From Methanobacteriota archaeon (GTDB lineage Archaea; Thermoplasmatota; Poseidoniia; Poseidoniales; Poseidoniaceae), in the NCBI GenBank assembly GCA_002710015.1, contig PAOW01000017.1, positions 1-41,775 of the forward strand: DNA of 41,775 nucleotides. Direction: 5' to 3'. The translations under genes and the position numbers were made by a program. The notes under the pieces were generated by a model that ran no database searches, was not told where the DNA came from, and worked only from the letters and a program-made list of their open reading frames with translations. Below are positions 1 to 9,425 of this stretch, piece after piece (the stretch's first letter is position 1; each line of letters starts with the position of its first letter).

Positions 1-507
1 GCCGGAATCTTTCACCACGTTTCTCTACTTGTTTTGGGAACTGAAGATGCTGCGATATTTGCAAATCGTTCTATGCGATTAAGAGAAAAATCAGAGGACG
101 TTGAAGGGATGATTTACGGCCATGCTCTTCTGGCTCACATTGCAAAGGCCGATAATGACTTTGAGAAAAGTCAGCTTCACTTGCAAAAAAGACTCGACAT
201 AATACCAGAATCTGCAAAGTTTGAGAAAATGGAGGCTTTGGCAGACCTTGCACACTCTTACTCGTCTTTAGGAGAATTAGAACAAGCCCAAGCAATGTTG
301 GTTGAATCACTCACAATTGCTGAACAAATAGATGATTTGTCAGGAATCTTGGTCGCACGCTGGGGCCTAGCAGATCTTGCTGAGATATCGAACCAACCAG
401 ATGAAGCAATGGTCCAATTATCAGATATTATGACCAAATTCATGGAAGCAGGAGAGATAGTACCAGAACCCGTGAGGCAAAGGATTTCCAAACTTACGTC
501 CGAATAA
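1..507 (+). CDS. TPR-repeat protein, 3' fragment (5' end outside window)
   Basis: Frame is open from base 1 (AGIFHHVSLLVLGTEDAAIF...); helical repeats such as ALADLAHSYSSLGELEQAQAMLVESLTIAEQIDD are TPR-like. Confidence 0.7.
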   Translation, partial: AGIFHHVSLLVLGTEDAAIFANRSMRLREKSEDVEGMIYGHALLAHIAKADNDFEKSQLHLQKRLDIIPESAKFEKMEALADLAHSYSSLGELEQAQAMLVESLTIAEQIDDLSGILVARWGLADLAEISNQPDEAMVQLSDIMTKFMEAGEIVPEPVRQRISKLTSE

Positions 508-549
508 CGTTGATACATTGGTTCATTTTCCGATAGTTGGAGGGGTAAG

Positions 550-1764
550 ATGGAGTTTGATATTTTCTTCTCAATTTCTCAGACTCCTGACCACAATGGG
601 TATACTCCAACAGAAAAGGAGATGTTCTCAAATTATTACAGCCAACTTGCTGCTGCTGATAGATTAGGGTTTGGAGTTGCATGGGTTGCTCAAGCCCATC
701 TTTCAACTCAGACTCAGCAACTTAATTCCAAGCCCGTAGTTCCACATTGGAAAGGAGAAATTGGTCTTTGCACAGATTTTTGTCAACTTGCTCTTGAATC
801 CTTTCGAAGAACTAAAAATATCGATATAGGTTCTGCCGTGATAAGTTTGCTAGCCAGTGGTGGGCCAATCGCACAGGCTGAGAGAATCGCAAATGCAGTC
901 CAATTTTTATCCCATATTGATGATACCAGAAAACTGCATTTAGGGTTTAGTGCCGGAAGGTTTGAGTTTATGGCAAGACCGTATGGAGTATTCCCAAGAA
1001 ACGAGTTGGAGGAGGTCTGTTGGTCAGCTTTGAAGAGGAAAATATTCATGGAGGCGAGTGAAATTTTCTTGCGTCTCTTGAGAGGAGATATATTGAGATC
1101 TGATGATGTGATGGAGACCATTTTGACACGAGAAGATTTCAAAACCGAAGACGATTGGAATCAATCTAAACAAATTTGTGATGGAGAATCTGCTGATAGA
1201 ATTCGAATAGAAAGGAGATACAATTTCGAAGAAATATCCATAGTGCCAAAAGAGTGGCCAAGAGATAGGTTAGAACTAATCGCAGGAACACATGACGAAA
1301 AGGCTCAAGAATTTGTGAACAAGTTTTTACCAGTCAAGGTCTTTAATTTGTCAATAACCTCAGCAGATGTAATCAAATCAACACATGACAGAATGAGAAA
1401 AATATTCGCAGAAAAGGGCTTGGATTGGCAGAGAAGAGATATGCCTAGGACTACGTTTGTTTTCATTAACGCAGAAGAAGGTCTAACTCCCGAAGAACAG
1501 TCAATTGCTGCCAAAGAAGAAGCAAGGCAGGCATTGGGGGAATATTGGAAAGCATTGGAGGGAACACTTGACCCACAGAAGGTGGAGAAGGCTGCAGATA
1601 ATGCTTTGATTGGAAACCCCAGTGAAATTGTGAACCAAATAAAACAGCGCTTCGATCCTGATGACAGGTTAATGTGCTGGTTCGATTTTTTCAATCATGA
1701 TAATGACCGTGTCATTAGAAACATGGAAGCATGGTGGCGTGAGGTTGTGCCAATGTTGGGGTGA
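550..1764 (+). CDS. Luciferase-like (LLM class) flavin-dependent monooxygenase
   Basis: 404 aa; N-terminus MEFDIFFSISQTP...AADRLGFGVAWVAQAH and IDIGSAVISL...RIANAVQFLSHIDDTRKLHLGFSAGR are typical of the bacterial luciferase-like fold. Confidence 0.75.
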   Translation: MEFDIFFSISQTPDHNGYTPTEKEMFSNYYSQLAAADRLGFGVAWVAQAHLSTQTQQLNSKPVVPHWKGEIGLCTDFCQLALESFRRTKNIDIGSAVISLLASGGPIAQAERIANAVQFLSHIDDTRKLHLGFSAGRFEFMARPYGVFPRNELEEVCWSALKRKIFMEASEIFLRLLRGDILRSDDVMETILTREDFKTEDDWNQSKQICDGESADRIRIERRYNFEEISIVPKEWPRDRLELIAGTHDEKAQEFVNKFLPVKVFNLSITSADVIKSTHDRMRKIFAEKGLDWQRRDMPRTTFVFINAEEGLTPEEQSIAAKEEARQALGEYWKALEGTLDPQKVEKAADNALIGNPSEIVNQIKQRFDPDDRLMCWFDFFNHDNDRVIRNMEAWWREVVPMLG

Positions 1765-1768
1765 TAAG

Positions 1769-2884
1769 ATGAGTTTACGTCATGATAAAAATTCGGCTGT
1801 TGCTCCTGGAAGACCCGGTTCAGCGATTTATCCAGACTCACCGCTTGGGGAAGACGTCGAAGGGATACCAACCGGTAGAGACGTTGAATGGATGCCTCTA
1901 GTTGATTACAGGCGAAACGGCGTATCAGAAACCACAATTCATGGGGCAGTTGCTTGGTGTCATGGTGATGAGGTAATCCATTCATTTGGCGGGAATGTCT
2001 TGTGTTATGGCAGGTCTATGATGAAGCCATTCATGATAAAGGCCTTCACAAAGGAATTAGGTAGCCTTTCTTGGGAACAAAAAGCCATTTCAGTCGCTAG
2101 TCACAATGGAGACACTGAACACGTAGCTGCCGCGCAGTCACTGCTTGCAGAAGCGGAATGGCCTTTGATGCTTACACCTGTCGATGTTCCATTGATTCAA
2201 TTTGGAAGGCAGGTTAGGAGGCCAAGGCGCTGGTACCATACATGCAGTGGTGAACATGCTGCGATTCTAGCAGGATGCAGGGCTAAGGGATGGAATAGAG
2301 CAGGGTATACATTACCAACTCACAAGGTCTTCGAAGCTTACATGGAGCAATTACGAAGATTCTTGGGGGAGGATTGGCAACCACTCAGGATAGCCAAAGA
2401 CGGTTGTGGCCTTCCAACAGTTTCGAACACGGTTGCTGAATTAGCTAAAATTTATGCAGGTCTTGTCAGAGATAAAGAATCAGACTGGATTTGGGAAGCT
2501 ATGTGTAGACATCCCGATTTAGTCGGTGGTTTCAACAGGTTAGATTCAACAATCCTAAAGATTGGTGATGGCAAAGTAATCGCTAAAGAAGGCGCTGACG
2601 GTTTACTTGGAATGGCGATTGAGCACCCTGATTATCCTGATGGCCTGGGTATTGTTGTGAAGATTGCACATGGTTGGAATTCGCAAGCAACATGGTATGT
2701 AGCAAGAGCAATTTTGGGGTGCCTTGGAATTGAATTAAGAAACCCATATCCACTCAACAGACAGAAGGCATTTATTGTTCCAGGAATAGTACCTGAATCA
2801 ATGATTGATACTCTCAAAACAATACCAACATGGGATGAGTGGGATCCAGACCAAGACCGTTGGCATTATGAGGTGAATACATGA
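1769..2884 (+). CDS. Asparaginase_II-family (Rhizobium-type L-asparaginase) amidohydrolase
   Basis: Listed ORF starts at 1697, but ATG at 1769 (MSLRHDKNS) follows the upstream stop; motifs MKPFMIKAF, SVASHNGDTEHV, CSGEHAAILAGCRAKGW, KDGCGLPT. Confidence 0.8.
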   Translation: MSLRHDKNSAVAPGRPGSAIYPDSPLGEDVEGIPTGRDVEWMPLVDYRRNGVSETTIHGAVAWCHGDEVIHSFGGNVLCYGRSMMKPFMIKAFTKELGSLSWEQKAISVASHNGDTEHVAAAQSLLAEAEWPLMLTPVDVPLIQFGRQVRRPRRWYHTCSGEHAAILAGCRAKGWNRAGYTLPTHKVFEAYMEQLRRFLGEDWQPLRIAKDGCGLPTVSNTVAELAKIYAGLVRDKESDWIWEAMCRHPDLVGGFNRLDSTILKIGDGKVIAKEGADGLLGMAIEHPDYPDGLGIVVKIAHGWNSQATWYVARAILGCLGIELRNPYPLNRQKAFIVPGIVPESMIDTLKTIPTWDEWDPDQDRWHYEVNT

Positions 2885-4260
2885 TTCAGGTCAAGAACCT
2901 AGTCGGTGGACAGTTTTTTTCAACCGAAGAGGTTTTTGATGACATTTCCCCAATCAACAACACAGTCATAGCATCAGTTCCCAGAACAAAAAGTGTGCAA
3001 TCTGCTGTTTCTGCGGCCGAAATCGCATTTGAAGAATGGAGCAAACTATCAATTGAAGAAAGGTGTGACTGGCTAGATAAAATCGCAGATGGTTTAGAAG
3101 CAAGGATTGAAGAAATTGCTAAGTTGGAGGCATTGGACACCGGAAAACCAATCGATGTTGCTCTAAATGTTGATTCTAAACGGTCTGTTAACAATTTTAG
3201 ATTCTTTGCGGGTTTTGGTAGGGATTTGAAAAATGAAACATTTGAAATGGACGATGCAACAAATTATGTTGTAAGAAAACCAGTTGGAATTGTGGGGCTA
3301 ATTTCACCATGGAATTTACCTCTCTATTTGTTGACGTGGAAAATTGCTCCAGCCCTGTTAATGGGCAATGTTGTAATTGCAAAGCCTAGTGAACTTACAC
3401 CTCTCACAGCACATCTCTTGGGCAAGATTTGCGTGGAAATTGGATTACCAAATGGTGTGTTGAACATAGTAAATGGGTATGGTCCCGAAATCGGTCAAAA
3501 AATAGTCGAACACCCTAAAATAAAGGCTATTTCATTTACCGGGGGAACCGCAACTGGAAAGCAAGTGGCTGCAACCGCTGCTCCTCTATTCAAGAAATTG
3601 AGTCTCGAATTGGGTGGCAAAAACGCCTCAATCGTGTTAGATGATGCTGACCTAGAAATTGCTGTTCCAGGTGTTCTGAGAGCATCATTTTTGAATTCAG
3701 GTCAGATTTGTTTATGCGGGTCAAGAATTTTAGTCCATTCTTCACTTTACGAGTCTTTCTTATCCAGATATCTTGAGGAATTGGAACGTTTTGAGATTGG
3801 GCCTGTGATTAGCAACCAGCACAGAGAAAAAATTCTCTCTTACATTGAACTTGCAAAATCGGAGGGTGGTAGTATAATCTTTGGAGGTAACGTGATCGAA
3901 AAGGCAGGTGCTTGGATAGAGCCAACTGTTATCACAGATTTATCTCATAAATCAAGGACTGCAACTGAGGAAATTTTTGGTCCAGTTGTGACCATTCACA
4001 GCTTTGATTCAGATGAGGAGGCAATAGAGATGGCAAACAGCACAGAGTATGGCCTTGCAGGTAGTGTCTGGTCGAGAGAGAGGGGAAGAACTGTCGCAGA
4101 GAGAATTGAATCGGGAATGGTTTGGGTTAATACTTGGTTGCATAGAGATTTGAGAGTTCCATTTGGAGGTATCAAAGACAGCGGAGTTGGCCGCGAAGGT
4201 GGCATGTGGTCAATCGGTTTTTTCAGTGAAGCAGTCAATATTTGTGTCATGGAAGATTGA
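2881..4260 (+). CDS. NAD(P)-dependent aldehyde dehydrogenase, probably semialdehyde dehydrogenase of a 2-aminomuconate/2-hydroxymuconate pathway
   Basis: 459 aa; ISPWNLPLYLLTWKIAPALLMGNVVIAKPSELTP, FTGGTATGK, LELGGKNASIVLDDAD, NSGQICLCGSRI, EEIFGPV, PFGGIKDSGVGREGG; overlaps upstream stop by 4 nt. Confidence 0.9.
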   Translation: MIQVKNLVGGQFFSTEEVFDDISPINNTVIASVPRTKSVQSAVSAAEIAFEEWSKLSIEERCDWLDKIADGLEARIEEIAKLEALDTGKPIDVALNVDSKRSVNNFRFFAGFGRDLKNETFEMDDATNYVVRKPVGIVGLISPWNLPLYLLTWKIAPALLMGNVVIAKPSELTPLTAHLLGKICVEIGLPNGVLNIVNGYGPEIGQKIVEHPKIKAISFTGGTATGKQVAATAAPLFKKLSLELGGKNASIVLDDADLEIAVPGVLRASFLNSGQICLCGSRILVHSSLYESFLSRYLEELERFEIGPVISNQHREKILSYIELAKSEGGSIIFGGNVIEKAGAWIEPTVITDLSHKSRTATEEIFGPVVTIHSFDSDEEAIEMANSTEYGLAGSVWSRERGRTVAERIESGMVWVNTWLHRDLRVPFGGIKDSGVGREGGMWSIGFFSEAVNICVMED

Positions 4261-4296
4261 AAACGGTACGACCTCTCGGGTATGTGGGGCACACAA

Positions 4297-5112
4297 ATGT
4301 CAGTTCACGCAAATGCAAAGAAAGTGACTACACATACTCTCCAGGAAATGAAAAGAGCTGGTGAAAAAATCACGATGCTTACAGCTTATGATTACAGCCT
4401 TGCCAAATTGGTTGACAGAGGTGGAGTAGACGTTATTCTTGTTGGTGATTCAGCATCAAATGTAATGGCTGGAAGAGATACAACAGTACCAATGAGTCTA
4501 GAACACATGATATATCACGCGCAATGTGTTGAGAGAGCAGTTGACAGAGCTTTGATTGTGGTAGACATGCCATTTGGTTCTTATCAAGGTAATTCTGCTA
4601 TCGCATTAGAGAGTGCTATTCGAATCATGAAAGAGTCTGGAGGGCACGCAGTTAAACTTGAAGGTGGCTCAGAAATAGTCGAAAGTATAAGCAGAATTCT
4701 GTCTGCAGGAATACCCGTTATGGGTCACCTTGGACTAACTCCACAATCGATTTACAAGTTTGGGACTTACACAGTGAGAGCCAAACAAGAAGCGGAGGCT
4801 GCAAAACTGATAGCGGATGCTAAAATTCTAGAAGACGCTGGATGCTTTGCTATTGTATTCGAGAAAATACCTGCTGATTTGGCAAAGCAGGTTAGTGAAG
4901 CAATCTCTATCCCGACAATTGGAATTGGTGCGGGTTCAGATTGTGACGGTCAAGTTTTAGTCTTGCATGACATGCTTGGAATTACAACTGACTTTAGTCC
5001 AAGATTTTTGCGTAGATACCTTGATCTAGAAAATCAAATTACAGGCGCAGTTGAACAATATTGCCAAGATGTAAGAAGTGGAGATTTCCCAAATTCAGAG
5101 GAATCATATTAG
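4297..5112 (+). CDS. panB: 3-methyl-2-oxobutanoate hydroxymethyltransferase (alternative start ATG 4282)
   Basis: [95 protein letters not shown] are PanB signatures. Confidence 0.93.
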   Translation: MSVHANAKKVTTHTLQEMKRAGEKITMLTAYDYSLAKLVDRGGVDVILVGDSASNVMAGRDTTVPMSLEHMIYHAQCVERAVDRALIVVDMPFGSYQGNSAIALESAIRIMKESGGHAVKLEGGSEIVESISRILSAGIPVMGHLGLTPQSIYKFGTYTVRAKQEAEAAKLIADAKILEDAGCFAIVFEKIPADLAKQVSEAISIPTIGIGAGSDCDGQVLVLHDMLGITTDFSPRFLRRYLDLENQITGAVEQYCQDVRSGDFPNSEESY

Positions 5113-5571
5113 TTTCTCAACAAGCACTGCATAAGGTAGTAGACAGGCAGAAATTCCAAAACCATGCCATACTCCATATCTGAAGGGTGGGTGTGACTTT
5201 TTGGGCCATGTTGCACACTGCCAAATCCACACAAAGAATGGAGCTGCCATATTGAAATAATTTGGACCAAGAGCCCAAAATATTGCCATAGACACACACA
5301 CTACACCAACTCCAATGGCATGTTCCTTGATGTTTCCGGAGTTTGTTAGGACACACAGAAGAGGTGCTGTCAATAGCGATGCTAACAAAGCGATAGACAT
5401 TGGTCCAGGTGGCATTCTTTCATCCACGATAATTACAGTAGATGCGATTAACACAAACGAGAACACAGAAGGCCACATAACGTGACGAAATTTCAAGTCC
5501 ACAATATCCCCCATGTGATGGCCGAGGAGGAACCGATGAATAGAAGATGCGGAACGTTTTGGGAATTGCAT
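5104..5571 (-). CDS. Small multi-spanning membrane protein, unknown function (start may be the internal ATG at about 5514)
   Basis: Up to 155 aa with several hydrophobic segments ([41 protein letters not shown]); 9 nt convergent overlap with panB. Confidence 0.6.
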   Translation of the reverse strand: MQFPKRSASSIHRFLLGHHMGDIVDLKFRHVMWPSVFSFVLIASTVIIVDERMPPGPMSIALLASLLTAPLLCVLTNSGNIKEHAIGVGVVCVSMAIFWALGPNYFNMAAPFFVWIWQCATWPKKSHPPFRYGVWHGFGISACLLPYAVLVEKLI

Positions 5572-6463
5572 GGCGAAAGGAGAAATCGTAGCGGGCTGTT
5601 TAGCTCCACACCCTCCTCATTTGGTGTATGCAGAAAATCCTCAGCAAAATGAACCGGTATCTGAAGGCGGATGGGAGCAGTTACGATGGGGCTATGAGAG
5701 GCTAAGAAAATCTCTCGAAGATGTAGATTATGATGTAATTGTCATACTATCGCCGCATTGGCAAACTTACATAGGAACTCACTTTGTTGGAGTTGAAAAA
5801 TGTTCATCAAAAAGTGTAGATCCCGTCTTCCCTAATCTGTTTAGATTCAACTACGACTTAGACATAGATGTCGAGTTGGCGCAAGCGATTCATGACAAAG
5901 CGGAAGAAAATGGCATGGCTGTGAAGATGATGAAAAATCCAGACTTTAGAGTCGATTATGGAACATTGGTATCCTGTCATATGGTAAGACCTGAGTGGGA
6001 TAAGCCGATTGTTTCCATATCATCAAACCGTAGTCTGTCATATTATTCGGTTGAAGTTATGCAAGAGATGATGCTAGAACTGGGCAGATCTACTGCCAAA
6101 GCGATTGAAGAAAGTGGGAAAAAGTGCCTCCTAATCGCTAGCAATTCTCTCTCACACCGCCACTTTGTTACGGAAACAAATCCTCCAGAAGACATGAGCA
6201 AAGAACACATTACAAGCCATGCAATGCATCTTTGGGACATGCGGATGATTGAATTGATGAGAGAAGGCAAGTCACAACAAATAATCGATGAGATGCCAGA
6301 ATTCTGTGAACAAGCAATCGCTGAAACCGATGGCGGGGCATTCACTTGGCTTCTATCTGCTATGGGAGTTCCAAATGAACCAGCAATATTGCACGGCTAT
6401 GGCACGATTATTGGAACTGGGAATGCTATCATGGAATGGCCGGTTCGAAACTGGAGTGCTTGA
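5570..6463 (+). CDS. LigB-family extradiol ring-cleavage dioxygenase, catalytic subunit (2-aminophenol 1,6-dioxygenase beta / AmnB-like)
   Basis: 297 aa; GCLAPHPPH (His14), VILSPHWQ (His63), SNSLSHRHF and acidic AETDGGAF region match LigB metal/catalytic positions. Confidence 0.82.
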   Translation: MAKGEIVAGCLAPHPPHLVYAENPQQNEPVSEGGWEQLRWGYERLRKSLEDVDYDVIVILSPHWQTYIGTHFVGVEKCSSKSVDPVFPNLFRFNYDLDIDVELAQAIHDKAEENGMAVKMMKNPDFRVDYGTLVSCHMVRPEWDKPIVSISSNRSLSYYSVEVMQEMMLELGRSTAKAIEESGKKCLLIASNSLSHRHFVTETNPPEDMSKEHITSHAMHLWDMRMIELMREGKSQQIIDEMPEFCEQAIAETDGGAFTWLLSAMGVPNEPAILHGYGTIIGTGNAIMEWPVRNWSA

Positions 6464-6465
6464 GG

Positions 6466-7854
6466 ATGAATGGAGAAGTAGTAAAATCGTTGATAATCCC
6501 AGCACATCCTCATCCTGTATTATGTCCTGAGAAGAATGAAGGATGGCAGAGAGTCAGGGACGCATTTGATGATGCCAGGAGACAAATTGAGGAAAGCGAT
6601 GCCGACCTAATCATAATTTATTCAACACTTTGGCCAAGTGTAATCGGTCATCAAATCCAGGCAGATCCAAATCCTGAATGGGTTATGGTCGATGCAGATT
6701 TTCACGATCTTGGGAGTATACATTACTCTTTGCGAATAGATTCAGAATTCGCGAAATCTTGGAATGAAGCGAACATTGCGAGAGGCTTGGAATCTAGAAC
6801 AGTTGCATACGATGGATTCCCAATCGATGTCGGTTCAGTTGTAGCATTAAAATTATTAAATCCGTATAACAGAATACCTGCGGTGATTTGTTCAACCAAT
6901 GTTTACTCAAACCGTGCAGAAACAACAATTCTTGCAAAATCTTGTATGGATGTCATCAAGGCTCAGGGCAGGAAGGCGGTTGCAGTTTCAGTGATGTCTT
7001 TATCAAATCGGATGTTCACAGAAGAAATAAAACCAGAAGAAGATAGAATTCATTCATTGAAAGATGATGAGTGGAATCGCAAAATATTGGAATTTTTGTC
7101 TGAAGGGAGACTTGAAGATGTTAGTCAGTTAAGTCGAACTATTCATGACCAAATAAGAGTAAAAAAAGTCGTAGCGTTCAAGCCTATGTGGTGGCTATCA
7201 GCTATGAATGCAAATCGAAACGATCTAACTGGTTCTGTTTTAGCATATGAGCCAATTCATGGCGCAGGTGCAGCAGTAGTTGTCTTAGATCCAGAATCCA
7301 ATGGAACAGGAGATAAGGAATATGACGAGGATGATGTTGAGTATTATGGGGGAGATAGAGATGTCCTCGACTCTAGTTCCAAGGTCATCAATAATGAGTC
7401 AAATAATGCCGGTCCTGATTTATTCGACCCTGTTGAAGGAGAAAATGCGGTTAATTCTGAAAAAGCCCCAAAACCAGTAGGTGCGTATCCCCATGCTAGG
7501 AGAGAAGGAGACCTAATCTATCTATCAGGAGTAGGCCCCAGACAACCAGGGGACAATTCAATTCCAGGTGGGCCAATTAAAGATTCAGATGGCAACATGC
7601 TTGACTATGACATAAAAGCTCAAACTAGAGCAGTGGTCGACAATATTGCAAGAATTTTAGAAGAGGCTGGATCATCTCTTGATAAAGTGATAGACGTCAC
7701 TTCGTTCTTAGTTGATATGGATAGAGATTTCCAAGGATATAACGAGGTATGGGCAGACACACTTGGACAAGTGGGACCGACAAGAACAACCCTTGCAATT
7801 AGAGCATTACCCACTCCAATAGCCGTCGAGATGAAAGTTATCGCAAGAGCATAG
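6466..7854 (+). CDS. Fusion: non-catalytic LigB-like subunit (AmnA-like) + acidic linker + RidA/YjgF domain resembling 2-aminomuconate deaminase (AmnD-like)
   Basis: ATG 6466 lies just after the upstream stop (listed ORF start 6436 is in the same frame). N-half aligns with the LigB fold but has YSTLWPS instead of SPHW. C-half KPVGAYPHARREGDLIYLSGVGPRQPG...DIKAQTRAVVDNIARILEEAGSSLDKVIDVTSFLVDM...GYNEVWADTLGQVGPTRTTLAI is RidA-like. Confidence 0.8.
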   Translation: MNGEVVKSLIIPAHPHPVLCPEKNEGWQRVRDAFDDARRQIEESDADLIIIYSTLWPSVIGHQIQADPNPEWVMVDADFHDLGSIHYSLRIDSEFAKSWNEANIARGLESRTVAYDGFPIDVGSVVALKLLNPYNRIPAVICSTNVYSNRAETTILAKSCMDVIKAQGRKAVAVSVMSLSNRMFTEEIKPEEDRIHSLKDDEWNRKILEFLSEGRLEDVSQLSRTIHDQIRVKKVVAFKPMWWLSAMNANRNDLTGSVLAYEPIHGAGAAVVVLDPESNGTGDKEYDEDDVEYYGGDRDVLDSSSKVINNESNNAGPDLFDPVEGENAVNSEKAPKPVGAYPHARREGDLIYLSGVGPRQPGDNSIPGGPIKDSDGNMLDYDIKAQTRAVVDNIARILEEAGSSLDKVIDVTSFLVDMDRDFQGYNEVWADTLGQVGPTRTTLAIRALPTPIAVEMKVIARA

Positions 7855-7989
7855 TTTCCACTTTTCGGGGATAAGCATCCTAGAACTGTAGTAACCAATA
7901 AGTTCTTTATTCGATTGGGTAGTGATAACGGAATTAAACACGCATTAAAACGGAAACTGTCTAAAATTTGGAATAAAAGGGGAGAATAA

Positions 7990-9393
7990 ATGGACATTAA
8001 ATCTACATCTGATAAATTGCTGAAAGGCGATATTTCCGGAGTAGTGTCTGACATAAAGTCCTCGATTGAGAGGTCATTATCGTTGATCGGTGTTATCATC
8101 GTGACAGTAGCTGCAAGTATTGGATCTGGTCTGTTTGTCTTACCTTCGTTTGCTACTGCCGTAATGGGGTCTGGTATCTGGTTGGCATTCTTAATTGCAG
8201 GTATTGTGTTCCTACCGGGAACTTACTCAAAATCAGAATTAGCATCAGCGATGCCTGACAATGGCGGTGCCTATGTCTATCTTGAGCGTTCCTTTGGTCC
8301 ACTGGTTGGAACAATATCTGGACTTGGACTCTGGGCCTCTTTCTTACTAAAATCAGCATTTGCTCTTATTGGGTTTAAGGCATACATGTATGCTGTAACC
8401 AATTATTTTGACATTACTACAAACGGAACTTTCGTAGTCATGTCTGCGTTGGTTTTAATCACCATTTTGAATATACTTGGTATCAAGAAAGTAAAGGCAT
8501 TTCAAACCCCGATTTTGGCTTTCACCACTGGACTGATATTGATCATATGCATATTCCAATTATTTGATGCGAGTTTTGACTTTTCCCGCCCGATTGAAGG
8601 AGCGATAGATCAAACTAAGTCAGACCCATTTTCAGTTGTTGAAGCGTCTGCACTAGTGTTTGTGGCATATGCAGGAATTTACAAGGCGGGAGCACTGGGC
8701 GGTGAGGTTAAGGACCCAGAAAAGAATTTACCACAGGGTATGCTGATTTCTCTATTGTTGATTACTCTGCTTTATGTTGTGGTTACATTCATAATGATGG
8801 GTTCAATTGAAACCGGAGTCTTGTTAGAAAACGGGGAGCCTAAAGAAGACCCAATATTTGCGTTTGTGGATGCAGTAGCATCCTCTAAAGTCAGCATTGC
8901 TTTGGCGTGTCTAGCAGTGCTGACCATGATTTCTGGTGCTCTATCTGGCTTATTAGCAGCCTCAAGATTCCTATTTGCAATGGCAAAGAGTAGTCTTCTA
9001 CCGGGGACGCTAGGTGATACTAACAAGAAGTTCAAAACTCCACATTGGGCCATCATATCCACTGCGGTCGCAATGGGAATTTGTATTCTAACACTACCAG
9101 TTAAGGACGTTGCAAAGCTTGCCTCAGGCTTCCAAATAATGGTAATTGTCGCCCTTAATGTCTGTGTAATTGTATTGCGCAAATCCAAGGATAAGGCTTC
9201 GTGGTATAATCCAAAATTCAAATCACCTCTTTACCCGTATGTCCAGATATTTGGAATAATCGCTGGTGGTTTGCTAATCATAATAATGGGAGAAAAGGCA
9301 CTATATGGAGCGCTTGCTGCAATAATTTTGGGAGTTTCAACCTACGCAATCTATGGTAAGAAGAACTACGTTGCAATAGAATCCTCTGAATAA
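7990..9393 (+). CDS. APC-superfamily amino acid permease
   Basis: 467 aa, about 12 TM segments; VAASIGSGLFVLPSF, PDNGGAYVYLERSFGPLVGTISGLGLW, FVAYAGIYKAGALGGEVKDPEKNLPQGM. Confidence 0.88.
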   Translation: MDIKSTSDKLLKGDISGVVSDIKSSIERSLSLIGVIIVTVAASIGSGLFVLPSFATAVMGSGIWLAFLIAGIVFLPGTYSKSELASAMPDNGGAYVYLERSFGPLVGTISGLGLWASFLLKSAFALIGFKAYMYAVTNYFDITTNGTFVVMSALVLITILNILGIKKVKAFQTPILAFTTGLILIICIFQLFDASFDFSRPIEGAIDQTKSDPFSVVEASALVFVAYAGIYKAGALGGEVKDPEKNLPQGMLISLLLITLLYVVVTFIMMGSIETGVLLENGEPKEDPIFAFVDAVASSKVSIALACLAVLTMISGALSGLLAASRFLFAMAKSSLLPGTLGDTNKKFKTPHWAIISTAVAMGICILTLPVKDVAKLASGFQIMVIVALNVCVIVLRKSKDKASWYNPKFKSPLYPYVQIFGIIAGGLLIIIMGEKALYGALAAIILGVSTYAIYGKKNYVAIESSE

Positions 9394-9425
9394 AACCCGT
9401 GGAGTGCTGTGACAAATATATCTGA

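Noticed and set aside
783-1694. Minus-strand ORFs opposite the flavin monooxygenase
   Set aside because: Fully contained in a well-supported coding gene; Ser/Leu-rich antisense composition.
5109-5356. Two additional minus ORFs (62 and 79 aa) overlapping the 5104-5571 ORF
   Set aside because: Alternative frames of the same segment; the 155-aa frame has coherent TM segments and is preferred.
7854-7990. Possible small RNA in the gap before the permease
   Set aside because: Short AT-rich gap best explained as promoter region; no convincing hairpin or conserved RNA motif.
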